Assembly (NCBI GenBank): GCA_965260995.1
Contig: CBDHCD010000001.1
Location: 124,001-188,000, forward strand
Length of the DNA: 64,000 nucleotides
Reading direction: 5' to 3'
DNA from: JBBROS01 sp965260995
Lineage (GTDB): Bacteria > Pseudomonadota > Alphaproteobacteria > Acetobacterales > Acetobacteraceae
The notes under the pieces were generated by a model. It was not told where the DNA came from. It made no database searches and saw nothing but the letters and a program-made list of their open reading frames with translations. A program made the position numbers and the translations under genes. Within the stretch, counting starts at the first letter, position 1. Each line of letters opens with the position of its first letter. Of this stretch, positions 19,310 to 27,515 are shown piece by piece.

Positions 19310-20379
19310 GGAAGCTCTCCGGCGCCGTAGCGTTCGATGTCGCGGCGCACCAGGTCCCGCGCCGGAACCCCTTCGCGGCGGCGCTTGTGCCAGGCCACGG
19401 TCCAGGCGAGGCCGTCCTCGAGCGCCAGGCCGGGACGCCAGCCGAGCCGGGCGCGGGCCTGGGCCGCGTCCACCGCGAGCAGCCCGGCCTCGTGGGGGTG
19501 GGGGCCGTCGTCCGCCGCCCAGGACGCGCCTTCGCCCCAGGCCTCGGCCAGCAGGCGCACGACGTCGCCGACGGGGCGGACGTCACCGGGGCCGGGGCCG
19601 AAGTTCCAGGGCGCGGCGTGCCGTTGGCCGCCGAGCAGGTTCTCGGCCAGCAGCAGGTAGCCGCACAGCGGGTCGAGCACGTGCTGCCAGGGGCGGGTGG
19701 CGGCGGGGTTGCGGAGGCGGACCGGCGCGCCGGCGGAGAAGGCGCGCAGGCAGTCGGGGACCAGGCGGCCCGGGGCGGCGTCGCCGCCGCCGACGACGTT
19801 GCCGGCGCGGGCGGAGGCGACGGCGACGCCCGACCCGGCGAGGAACGAGGCGCGCCAGGCCGCGGTGACCAGCTCGGCCGCGGCCTTGCTGGCGCTGTAA
19901 GGGTCGTGGCCGCCGAGCGGGTCGGTTTCGCGGTAGGGCCACGGCCATTCGCGGTTGTCGTAGACCTTGTCGGTGGTGACGACGACGACGGCGCGCACGG
20001 ACGGCGCGGCGCGGACGGCGTCGAGCAGGTGGGCGGTGCCCATGACGTTGGTGGCGAGCGTCGCGGCCGGCTCGGCGTAGGAGCGGCGGACCAGGGGCTG
20101 GGCGGCGAGGTGGAACACGGTGGCGGGGGCGGCGTCGCGGACGGCGCGGGCCAGCGCCGGGGCGTCGCGCACGTCGCCGTGGGCGCCGGGGGCGAGGCCG
20201 GCGAGGCCGGGTTCGGCGCCGAGGCTGCCCGGCTCGGGCGGCAGGGCGAAGCCGGTGACGGCGGCCCCGAGCTGGTGGAGCCAGCAGGCGAGCCAAGCGC
20301 CCTTGAAGCCGGTGTGCCCGGTGAGGAACACGCGCTGGCCGGACCAGGCCGCGGAATCGGGCCGCCGCCCCGGCGTCAC
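19306..20379 (-). CDS. rfbG: CDP-glucose 4,6-dehydratase
   Basis: About 357 residues, extended short-chain dehydrogenase. The nucleotide motif is TGHTGFKGAWLACWL, with VFHLAAQPLVRRSYAEP following, and the active site has VVVTTDKVYDN and the YxxxK pair in DPYSASKAAAELVT. It converts CDP-glucose to CDP-4-keto-6-deoxyglucose. The GTG at 20379 overlaps the rfbF stop (GTGA, 20376-20379). The preceding in-frame residues are Pro/Arg-rich and unlikely to be translated. Confidence 0.92.
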   Translation of the reverse strand: MTPGRRPDSAAWSGQRVFLTGHTGFKGAWLACWLHQLGAAVTGFALPPEPGSLGAEPGLAGLAPGAHGDVRDAPALARAVRDAAPATVFHLAAQPLVRRSYAEPAATLATNVMGTAHLLDAVRAAPSVRAVVVVTTDKVYDNREWPWPYRETDPLGGHDPYSASKAAAELVTAAWRASFLAGSGVAVASARAGNVVGGGDAAPGRLVPDCLRAFSAGAPVRLRNPAATRPWQHVLDPLCGYLLLAENLLGGQRHAAPWNFGPGPGDVRPVGDVVRLLAEAWGEGASWAADDGPHPHEAGLLAVDAAQARARLGWRPGLALEDGLAWTVAWHKRRREGVPARDLVRRDIERYGAGELP

Positions 20380-21146
20380 GCCTCGTCCACGCGCCAGGGG
20401 GCGCGGCCGGACTGCCACAGGTCTTCCAGCAAGCGCTTCTCGCGCAGCGTGTCCATCGGCTGCCAGAAGCCGTCGTGACGCCAGGCTTGCAGGTCGCCGG
20501 TGGCGGCGAGGCGCTGCATCGGCTCCTGCTCCCAGGTGGTGTCGTCGCCGTCGATCAGGTCGAGGGCCTCGGGCTGGAGGACGAAGAAGCCGCCGTTGAT
20601 GAGCTGCTCGCCGAGCGGCTTCTCGCGGAAGCCCTGCACCTGGCCGCCGTGGAGGTCGAGCGCGCCGAAGCGGGCGGGGGGGCGGACGGCGGTGACGGTG
20701 GCGAGCTTGCCGTGGGCGTGGTGGAAGGCGACGGAGGCGGCGATGTCGACGGTGCTGACGGCGTCGCCGTAGGTCATGCAGAACGGGGCGTCACCGAGGA
20801 AGTCGCGCACGCGGCGCAGGCGGCCGCCGGTCATGGTGGCGGCGCCGGTGTCAACCAGGGTGACGCGCCAGGGCTCGGCGGTGTTGCGGTGGATCTCGAG
20901 GCCGTTGCGCGCCATGTCGATGGTGACGTCGGCCATGTGCAGATAGTAGTTGGCGAAGTACTCCTTGACCACGTAGCCCTTGTAGCCGAGGCAGACGACG
21001 AACTCGTTGATGCCGTGGCTCGAATACTGCTTCATGATGTGCCACAGGATCGGCTTGCCGCCGATCTCGACCATCGGCTTGGGCCGGGTCTCGGTCTCCT
21101 CCATGAGGCGGGTGCCGAGGCCGCCGGCCAGGATCGCCGCCTTCAC
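20376..21146 (-). CDS. rfbF: Glucose-1-phosphate cytidylyltransferase
   Basis: About 256 residues. The nucleotidyltransferase signature is LAGGLGTRLMEETETRPKP, followed by MVEIGGKPILWHIMKQYSSH and DAVSTVDI; all are typical of RfbF. It makes CDP-glucose from CTP and glucose 1-phosphate and so supplies the substrate of RfbG. It is the first gene of the four-gene sugar cassette and lies 33 bases downstream of the giant glycosyltransferase on the same strand. Confidence 0.93.
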   Translation of the reverse strand: MKAAILAGGLGTRLMEETETRPKPMVEIGGKPILWHIMKQYSSHGINEFVVCLGYKGYVVKEYFANYYLHMADVTIDMARNGLEIHRNTAEPWRVTLVDTGAATMTGGRLRRVRDFLGDAPFCMTYGDAVSTVDIAASVAFHHAHGKLATVTAVRPPARFGALDLHGGQVQGFREKPLGEQLINGGFFVLQPEALDLIDGDDTTWEQEPMQRLAATGDLQAWRHDGFWQPMDTLREKRLLEDLWQSGRAPWRVDEA

Positions 21147-21179
21147 GGGCTGGCGCCGGGGGCGGCGTCAGGCTCCGGC

Positions 21180-24100
21180 TCAGGCTTGGGCGAAGTCATG
21201 GCGGACGCGGGACAGGTTGGGGTTGTACTGCGGGTCGTTGTCGAGCATGGGCTGCCAGCGCCTGCGGAACTGGGCGGCCTCGGCCGGGTCCTGGCTGGTG
21301 CGGACGGCGGTCTTGCTCTCGAAGTGGTAGAGCCTCGAATGCGGCGTGTAGACCAGGCGGTAGCCGTGCTGGCGCATCCGCAGGCAGAGGTCGGTGTCGT
21401 TGAAGTCGATGGCGAACAGCGGGTCGAAGCCGCCCATCTCGTGCAGCACGCCCATGCGGGTGGCGAGGCCGGCGCCGGTCATCGCCGAGTAGTTGCGGAT
21501 GACGTGGGTGTAGCCGTTGTAGCCGACGAAGTCGCCCGGGAAGCCGTGGTAGACGTGGGCCGCGCCGCCGTTGACGCCGAGCACGGTGCCGACGTGCTGG
21601 ATGGTGCCGTCGGCGTGGAGCAGCTTGCCGCCGCAGCCGCCGATGCGCGGGTCCTGGGAGAACTCCAGCAGCGCGCGCAGCCAGTCGCCGTCGAAGGCTT
21701 CCATGTCGTCGTTCATCAGCACCACGTGCTCGGTGCGGACGCGGCGCAGCGAGGCGTTGGCCTTGTCGGCGAAGTTGAACGGCTGCATCGGCCCGTCGTA
21801 GCCGTGCAGCTCGACGCCCCAGCGGGCGTAGCGGGCCTTGAGCGCGGGCGCGGTGTTGTGGTTGTCGACGACGACGATCCGGTAGTCCGGGTAGTCGGTG
21901 TGCGCCCGGACGGAGGCGATCAGGTTCTCGACCATGATGAAGGGCTTGCGGCCGGGCAGCGCCAGCCGGGTGTTGTTGGTGGTGACGAGCAGCGTCACGG
22001 GCGGGTTGCCGGCGACCGCGTGGCGGACGCGGAAATGGCCGGCGGGGGCGACGGGTTCGGCGCGGGCCGCCTCGCCGTACTTGGCCGCGACGTGGTCCTC
22101 CAGCGCGCGCTGGCCGGCGGCGAGGGCGGCGGGCTTGGCGTCCACCTCGGCCGCCGACGAGCCGGGGATCATGCGCCAATGGTAGAGGATGCGGGGGATG
22201 TGGTGGATCGCCTGCGTCTCGCGCGAGACCCGCAGCATCAGGTCCCAGTCCTGCGCGCCGCTGAACGCGTCGCGGAAGCCGCCGAGGCGGAGGAACAGGC
22301 TGGTGCGCACCGTCAGCGGGTGCAGGGTGTACATGACGGATTCGAGGTGCTCGGGCGACCAGTCGGGCTTGAAGTAGGTGTCGCACAGCTTGCCCTGGAA
22401 GTCGTACTTGTCCTCGTCGGCGTAGAGCGCGTCGATGGCCGGGTCGGCGGCGACGGCGTCGGCGATGGCCCCGAGGGCGTCGGGGGTCAGCTCGTCGTCG
22501 TGGTCGAGCATGACCAGGTAAGCGCCGGTGGCCATGCCGACGGCGGCGTTGGACGCGCCGGCGATGCCGCGGTTGGCGGGCAGGCGCTTGATGCGGATGC
22601 GGGGGTCGGCGCCTTGATAGCGGTCCAGCACGGCGAGCGTGTCGGCGCGGGCGGAGGCGTCGTCGCACAGGCACAGCTCCCAGCGGGAATAGGTCTGGCC
22701 GGTGACGGAGCGGATGCATTTGTCGAGATAGTCGGGCGGCGCGTCGTGAACCGGGACGATGACGCTGAGGGTGGGCCGGGCGGCGCTGGCGGCCGGGTTG
22801 GGCCGGGCGGCGACGGCGTCGGCGGGCGGCGGGGCGGGCAGCGGCGGGCGGGCCATGTTGCGGACGTAGGCCGGCAGGTCCTGCCGCAGGCCGAGTTCGT
22901 CCAGCCGCGCGAGGATGCGCGCGCCGATGACCTCGGGGGCGAGGCGCTGGCGGATCGTGTCGGCGGCGCGGCGGCCCTTGTCGCGGGCCTCGCCGGGATG
23001 GTCGACGACGCGGCGCATCAGCCCGGCCAAGGCGTCCACGTCCGGCTCGGCCCATTGATAGCCAGGCAGGTAGGGACCGGAGGCGCGCGTCACCTGGCGC
23101 GGCGCGCAGGGGATCAGGTAGCTGTTGGCGTCGTCGGTGAAGTCCATGTTGCCGGACCAGGCGGTGGCGATCACCGGGCGGCCGAGCTGCATGAATTCCG
23201 CGATGTTGAGGCCGAAACCTTCGCTGCGATGGGGCGAGACCAGGCAGTCGCAGCAGGCCTGCAGGCCGCGCATCTCGGCCTCGGTCAGCGTGCTGGCGCG
23301 CACGATGACGTTGGCGGCGCCGTGGACGCTGCCGAGGAAGTCGCGCATCGCGCCGGGGTCGGAGTGGCCGGAGTGCAGCTTCAGCACCAGGTGGACGTCG
23401 TCGCGGCCGGGGAACTCCTGGGCGCAGGCTCGGGTGAAGGCCTGGGCGAAGGCCGCCACCACGGCTTGCGGGTTCTTGCGCGTGATCGAGCTGCCGACGT
23501 CGAACACGGCGAGGAACAGGAAGCCCGGCGGCAGGCCGAACTGGTCGCGTGCGAACGAAGCGGGCGGCGCGGGGGCGACGACGCAGTTCATGGTGCGGAC
23601 GGGGACGGGCGACACGGGGGCGATGGCGGCGGTGTTGTAGTCGCTCAGCGTCCAGACCTCATCCACGGCGGCGAAGGTGCCGAACCAGTCCGGGCGCAGG
23701 ATGTTCAGCTCCCAGGCCCAGATCGCGATCGTGTAGGCGTCGTCGAACTGGCCGTGGCCGAACAGGCCGTAGAAGCGGTCGAGGGAGTCGGCGTTCACGT
23801 GGAGCAGGTTGACGCGGTAGGGGCCGGGCGCGTCGCAGTCCCGGGCGGCGACGCGGTAGTGGCCGAGGCTGACGTCGATGTTGACGAGGTGGACCGGGAC
23901 GCCGGCGGCGCGCAGCGCGGCGAGGCAGCCGCGCGCCGCCGTGCCGAGGCCACTCCGGGCCGCGAACGGGGCGTAGAGGTTGACGCCGAACGGCTTGGCC
24001 GCGGTGCGCGTCGGGTCCTTCGAGCGGGACAAATAGAGGCGGTTGGATGACAGCCGGCCTTCGAAGCGGCCGTGGTTGATCCAGTGGCTCAGCGCCGCGC

Positions 24101-24434
24101 CGCTGTCCGGGCCGATGGCGGCGCGGACGTCGGGGTTGGCGTCGAGGTAGGACGCGGCGTCGAAGGCGGCGACCTGCTCGGGCGTCGGCTGGGCCGCGCC
24201 GGCCAGGGGCTGGTAGTGCTGCTCATGCAGGATGGACGGGCGGCGATTGGCCCGCTCCTCGTCGCGGCCGCATTGCCGCCAGTGGGCGAGGCCCGAGGCG
24301 ATCGTTCCGTCCTGGACCGCGGCCGCGACTTCGGGGTTGAGCGCCAGGTAGAGCTGCTCGTCGAACCCGGCGTCGCCGGGGACTGCGGGCGCGGGCGCGT
24401 CGGTCAGCTTGGCTCGTGTCCTCGTGCTCGGCAT
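21180..24434 (-). CDS. Giant multidomain glycosyltransferase (GT4 - GT2 - GT2)
   Basis: About 1084 residues. Residues about 20-130 hold two copies of a YLALNPEVAAAV ... HWRQCGRDEER type repeat, common at the N termini of large polysaccharide glycosyltransferases. Residues about 145-520 are a GT4 domain (HRSEGFGLNIAEFMQLGRPV). About 560-790 is a GT2 domain (LSVIVPVHDAPPDYLDKCIR, DHDDE as the metal motif), and about 810-1080 a second GT2 domain (VVVDNHNT, NDDME, IDFNDTDLCLRM). It probably adds several sugars of one glycan and may use the deoxysugar made by the genes downstream. The ATG at 24434 follows a GTG at 24437. Confidence 0.87.
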   Translation of the reverse strand: MPSTRTRAKLTDAPAPAVPGDAGFDEQLYLALNPEVAAAVQDGTIASGLAHWRQCGRDEERANRRPSILHEQHYQPLAGAAQPTPEQVAAFDAASYLDANPDVRAAIGPDSGAALSHWINHGRFEGRLSSNRLYLSRSKDPTRTAAKPFGVNLYAPFAARSGLGTAARGCLAALRAAGVPVHLVNIDVSLGHYRVAARDCDAPGPYRVNLLHVNADSLDRFYGLFGHGQFDDAYTIAIWAWELNILRPDWFGTFAAVDEVWTLSDYNTAAIAPVSPVPVRTMNCVVAPAPPASFARDQFGLPPGFLFLAVFDVGSSITRKNPQAVVAAFAQAFTRACAQEFPGRDDVHLVLKLHSGHSDPGAMRDFLGSVHGAANVIVRASTLTEAEMRGLQACCDCLVSPHRSEGFGLNIAEFMQLGRPVIATAWSGNMDFTDDANSYLIPCAPRQVTRASGPYLPGYQWAEPDVDALAGLMRRVVDHPGEARDKGRRAADTIRQRLAPEVIGARILARLDELGLRQDLPAYVRNMARPPLPAPPPADAVAARPNPAASAARPTLSVIVPVHDAPPDYLDKCIRSVTGQTYSRWELCLCDDASARADTLAVLDRYQGADPRIRIKRLPANRGIAGASNAAVGMATGAYLVMLDHDDELTPDALGAIADAVAADPAIDALYADEDKYDFQGKLCDTYFKPDWSPEHLESVMYTLHPLTVRTSLFLRLGGFRDAFSGAQDWDLMLRVSRETQAIHHIPRILYHWRMIPGSSAAEVDAKPAALAAGQRALEDHVAAKYGEAARAEPVAPAGHFRVRHAVAGNPPVTLLVTTNNTRLALPGRKPFIMVENLIASVRAHTDYPDYRIVVVDNHNTAPALKARYARWGVELHGYDGPMQPFNFADKANASLRRVRTEHVVLMNDDMEAFDGDWLRALLEFSQDPRIGGCGGKLLHADGTIQHVGTVLGVNGGAAHVYHGFPGDFVGYNGYTHVIRNYSAMTGAGLATRMGVLHEMGGFDPLFAIDFNDTDLCLRMRQHGYRLVYTPHSRLYHFESKTAVRTSQDPAEAAQFRRRWQPMLDNDPQYNPNLSRVRHDFAQA

Positions 24435-24455
24435 CACCCCTCGCCCTGTTGGCCT

Positions 24456-24481
24456 TCACAACCGTCAACACCTAGTTGTGA
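24456..24481 (-). promoter_or_regulatory. 7-bp inverted repeat in the leader of the glycosyltransferase gene
   Basis: tcacaac (24456-24462) and gttgtga (24475-24481) form perfect arms with a 12-base spacer. They lie between the proposed -10 box and the start codon at 24434, a place where a repressor or leader hairpin could act. Confidence 0.45.
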
Positions 24482-24486
24482 ATTCC

Positions 24487-24516
24487 TTATTAGCGGTGAT
24501 GGCCGGCATCGCACAA
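24487..24516 (-). promoter_or_regulatory. Candidate sigma-70-type promoter for the polysaccharide genes
   Basis: On the minus strand TTGTGC (24516-24511) and TAATAA (24492-24487) are separated by 18 bases, in an AT-richer pocket just upstream of the giant glycosyltransferase. It would drive that gene and probably rfbF, rfbG, the methyltransferase and rfbC. Confidence 0.5.
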
Positions 24517-24614
24517 CTCCCGGGGCGTGACGGGCGGTGGCACGCGCGGGACTTGTGGCAAGTTCACATCAGACGAGCGGAACGGGGGCGGCGCGGCCCC
24601 GCGGTGGCGCGCGG

Positions 24615-26534
24615 CTACCCGGCCAGTTCCAGTGCCTCTTCCGCCTCCAGCCAGGCGGCTTCCGCCGCCTCGTGCTCGCGGGCCAGGGCGGCGAGGCGGA
24701 GCTGGGCGGCGGCGACGTCCGCGCCGCGGCCGGGCTGGTAGAGCGCCGGGTCGGCGAGTTGGGCCTCGATGCGGGCGCGTTCGACGCCGAGCCGGGCGAT
24801 GCGGGCCTCGGCGTCGCGGGCGCGGCGGCGCAGCGGCGCGGTCTGCACCCGGGCCTCGGCGCGTTCGCGGCGCTCCTCTTTCTTGGTGGGGGCGGCGTCG
24901 GGGCGGGGGGCGGGGCGGGCGCGCTCGGCCAGGAGGGCGCGATAGTCGTCCATGTCGCCGTCGTAAGAGCGGACGGCGCCGTCGGCGACGAGCCAGAGGC
25001 GGTCGGCGACCAGCTCCACCAAGTGCGGGTCGTGGGTGATGAGCAGGACGGCCCCCTGGTAGTCGGCCAGGGCGCGGACCAGGGCCTCGCGGGCGTCGAT
25101 GTCGAGGTGGTTGGTCGGCTCGTCGAGGATCAGCAGTTGCGGCGCGTCGCGGGTGGCGAGGGCGAGCAGGAGCCGGGCCTTCTCGCCGCCGGAGAGGGCG
25201 GCCACGCGGGTGTCGGCGCGGTCGGCGTCGAGGCCGAAGCGGGCCAGTTGGCTGCGCACCTGGGGCGGCGTGGCGCGGGGCAGGGCGCGGGCCATGTGGG
25301 CGACGGGGGTTTCGTCCAGCACCAGCTCGTCCGTCTGGTGCTGGGCGAAGTAGCCGACCTTGAGGTGGTTGGCGCGGCGCATCTCGCCCGAAAGGGGGTC
25401 GAGGCGGCCGGCCAGCAGCTTGGCCAGCGTGCTCTTGCCGTTGCCGTTGGCGCCGAGCAGCGCGATGCGGTCGTCCGGCTCGACGCCGAGGCTTATGTGC
25501 CGCAGCACGGGGGTGCCGCCGTAGCCGGCGGCGACGCGCTCCAGGGACAGGATCGGGGGCGCGAGGCGGCGCGGCTCGGGGAACTGGAAGCGGCTGGGGG
25601 CGTCCTCGATCACGCCCTCGATGGCGGGGAGGCGCTCCAGCGCCTTGAGGCGGGACTGCGCCTGCCGCGCCTTGGTCGCCTGGGCGCGGAAGCGGTCCAC
25701 GAACGCCTGCATGTGGGCGCGCTGGGCGGCGATGCGCTCGGCGGCGCGGGCCTGCTGCATGGCGTGCTCGGTGCGGATGCGGACGAACTCGTCGTAGCCG
25801 CCGGGGGTGAGGCTGAGCTTCTGGCGGTCGAGGTGGGCGATGGCCTCCACGGCGCGGTCGAGCAGGCCGCGGTCGTGGCTGACGATCAGGCACGCGCCGG
25901 GGAAGCGGGCGAGCCAGGCTTCGAGCCAGAGGGTGGCTTCGAGGTCGAGGTGGTTGGTCGGCTCGTCCAGCAGCAACAGGTCCGGGGCGGCGAACAGGGC
26001 GGCGGCGAGGGCGACGCGCATCCGCCAGCCGCCGGAGTAGCTGTCCACGGAACGGGCCTGCGCCGCGGCGTCGAAGCCGAGGCCGGCCAGAATGGCGGCG
26101 GCGCGGGCCGGGGCGGCGTCGGCCCCGATGGCACGGAGGCGCTCGTGGATCTCGGCCAGGCGCATCGGCCCGGCTTGGTCCTGCTCGGCCAGCAGCGCCA
26201 GGCGCTCGGTCTCAGCAATGAGCGCCAGGCGCTCGGTCTCAGCAATGAGCGCCAGGCGCTCGGTGTCGGCGGCGAGCACGGTGTCGAGCAGGGTCGCGGG
26301 GCCGGAGGGAGCTTCCTGCCGGACCTGCGCGATCCGGGCGCGGCTGCTGAGCCTGATGTCGCCGCCATCGACCGCGATCTCGCCGGCGATGGCGCGCAGC
26401 AGCGTGCTCTTGCCAGCGCCGTTGCGGCCGACCAGCCCGATGCGCCGGCCGGGATCGACGCGCAGCTCGGCGGCGTCCAGCAGCGTGCGGCCGGCGATGC
26501 GGAGCGTGACGCGGTCGAGGACGAGCAGGCTCAT
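24615..26534 (-). CDS. ABC-F family ATPase (ribosome-associated, YheS/Uup-like)
   Basis: About 639 residues with two ABC ATPase domains and no membrane segments. The first has Walker A GRNGAGKSTLL, signature YSGGWRMRVALA and Walker B LLLLDEPTNHLD. The second has GANGNGKSTLAKLL, LSGGEKARLLLA and LLILDEPTNHLD. A charged linker and C-terminal coiled coil complete it. ABC-F proteins act on stalled or initiating ribosomes. Residues about 91-114 contain a tandem ERLALIAET repeat from a 27-bp duplication. The gene diverges from ndk. Confidence 0.88.
   Translation of the reverse strand: MSLLVLDRVTLRIAGRTLLDAAELRVDPGRRIGLVGRNGAGKSTLLRAIAGEIAVDGGDIRLSSRARIAQVRQEAPSGPATLLDTVLAADTERLALIAETERLALIAETERLALLAEQDQAGPMRLAEIHERLRAIGADAAPARAAAILAGLGFDAAAQARSVDSYSGGWRMRVALAAALFAAPDLLLLDEPTNHLDLEATLWLEAWLARFPGACLIVSHDRGLLDRAVEAIAHLDRQKLSLTPGGYDEFVRIRTEHAMQQARAAERIAAQRAHMQAFVDRFRAQATKARQAQSRLKALERLPAIEGVIEDAPSRFQFPEPRRLAPPILSLERVAAGYGGTPVLRHISLGVEPDDRIALLGANGNGKSTLAKLLAGRLDPLSGEMRRANHLKVGYFAQHQTDELVLDETPVAHMARALPRATPPQVRSQLARFGLDADRADTRVAALSGGEKARLLLALATRDAPQLLILDEPTNHLDIDAREALVRALADYQGAVLLITHDPHLVELVADRLWLVADGAVRSYDGDMDDYRALLAERARPAPRPDAAPTKKEERRERAEARVQTAPLRRRARDAEARIARLGVERARIEAQLADPALYQPGRGADVAAAQLRLAALAREHEAAEAAWLEAEEALELAG
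26194..26264. repeat. 27-bp in-frame tandem repeat inside the ABC-F gene
   Basis: Two exact adjacent 27-bp units (26194-26220, 26221-26247) and a partial third (26248-26264). Each unit encodes nine residues, so the reading frame is kept. Confidence 0.95.
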
Positions 26535-26636
26535 GGACGGGAGATACGCGAGGGCGGGGCCGCGGAAAAGGGCCGCGGGTTGTGCGGGGGGCGGGCTTGG
26601 CCTAAACGCGCGGCCACATCACGAGGACGACCTCTC

Positions 26637-27059
26637 ATGGCCACGGAACGCACGCTCAGCATCCTCAAGCCGGACGCGACCCGGCGCAACCTCACCGGCA
26701 AGATCAACGCCGTGTTCGAGGACGCGGGCTTGCGCATTATCGCCCAGCGGCGGCTGCGGCTGAGCCAGATGCAGGCGGAGACGTTCTACGGGGCGCACAA
26801 GGAGCGCGGGTTCTTCAAGGACCTGGTCGCGTTCATGACCGGCGGCCCGGTCGTCGTGCAGGTGCTGGAAGGCGACGACGCCATCGCGCGGAACCGCACG
26901 CTGATGGGGGCCACCAACCCGGCCAACGCCGACGAGGGCACGATCCGGAAGCTGTTCGCCGAGAGCATCGAGGCCAACAGCGTGCACGGCTCGGATAGCC
27001 CCGAGGCGGCGGCCACCGAGATCGGCTACTTCTTCGCCGGCACCGACATCGTTGGCTGA
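26637..27059 (+). CDS. ndk: Nucleoside diphosphate kinase
   Basis: 140 residues, the standard length. The N terminus ERTLSILKPDA and the active-site histidine H117 in NSVHGSDSPE are intact. It transfers the gamma-phosphate among nucleoside di- and triphosphates through the phospho-histidine. The ATG at 26637 is followed directly by the conserved N terminus; the long open frame before it is antisense to the ABC-F gene. The promoter must lie in the 100 bases shared with the divergent ABC-F gene. Confidence 0.96.
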   Translation: MATERTLSILKPDATRRNLTGKINAVFEDAGLRIIAQRRLRLSQMQAETFYGAHKERGFFKDLVAFMTGGPVVVQVLEGDDAIARNRTLMGATNPANADEGTIRKLFAESIEANSVHGSDSPEAAATEIGYFFAGTDIVG

Positions 27060-27092
27060 CGCCTCGGATCGGCTGAGATCCTGGATCGGCTG

Positions 27093-27515
27093 ATGCCCCC
27101 GGGCCAGTTGATGCCTTGGCGGACCGCGGCCTCGGCCTCGCTCCTGCTGCTGGCCGGGCTGCTGCTGGCGGGATGCGGCGGGCCGAAGCCGATCGTGTTG
27201 CAGCGCCCGCCCGAGGCGCCGGTGAGCGTCGACGGGCGCTATCGCGGCACGGCGCGGCTGGTGCGCGCGGCCGACCGGTTCTGCCCGAGGAGCGGGCCGC
27301 GGGTCTATCAGTTGAGCGGCGGCGAGGTGACGCTGTCCTACTCGGGGGGCGGCCGGTCGCGGGTGCCGCTGTCCGCCACCGTGCAGCCGGACGGGCGGTT
27401 CCGCGCCAGCGACGGTGAAGGCACGCTCGAAGGCCAGGTCGAGGACAGGGTGCTGGAGATCACGGTCAGCAGCGAGCAGTGCGAGCACCGCTGGACGATG
27501 CGGCGGATTGGTTAG
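27093..27515 (+). CDS. Small uncharacterised lipoprotein
   Basis: About 140 residues from ATG 27093, or 134 from ATG 27111; neither has a clear Shine-Dalgarno sequence. The N terminus is a lipoprotein signal (SLLLLAGLLLAGC, modified Cys28 or Cys22). The mature part is a beta-rich domain of about 100 residues with two cysteines (RFCPRS and SEQCEHR) that could pair. I recognise no family. Its stop overlaps the stop of the convergent 5'-nucleotidase gene (27512-27515). Confidence 0.7.
   Translation: MPPGQLMPWRTAASASLLLLAGLLLAGCGGPKPIVLQRPPEAPVSVDGRYRGTARLVRAADRFCPRSGPRVYQLSGGEVTLSYSGGGRSRVPLSATVQPDGRFRASDGEGTLEGQVEDRVLEITVSSEQCEHRWTMRRIG

Noticed and set aside
20475..24050. A 1191-codon plus-strand frame over rfbF and the giant glycosyltransferase
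   Set aside because: Val/Gly/Ala/Asp-rich antisense artefact lacking any recognisable fold; the minus-strand genes carry all family motifs.
24537..26636. A 700-residue N-terminal extension in frame with ndk
   Set aside because: It is antisense to the ABC-F ATPase. Ndk is complete from ATG 26637 with the normal 140-residue length.
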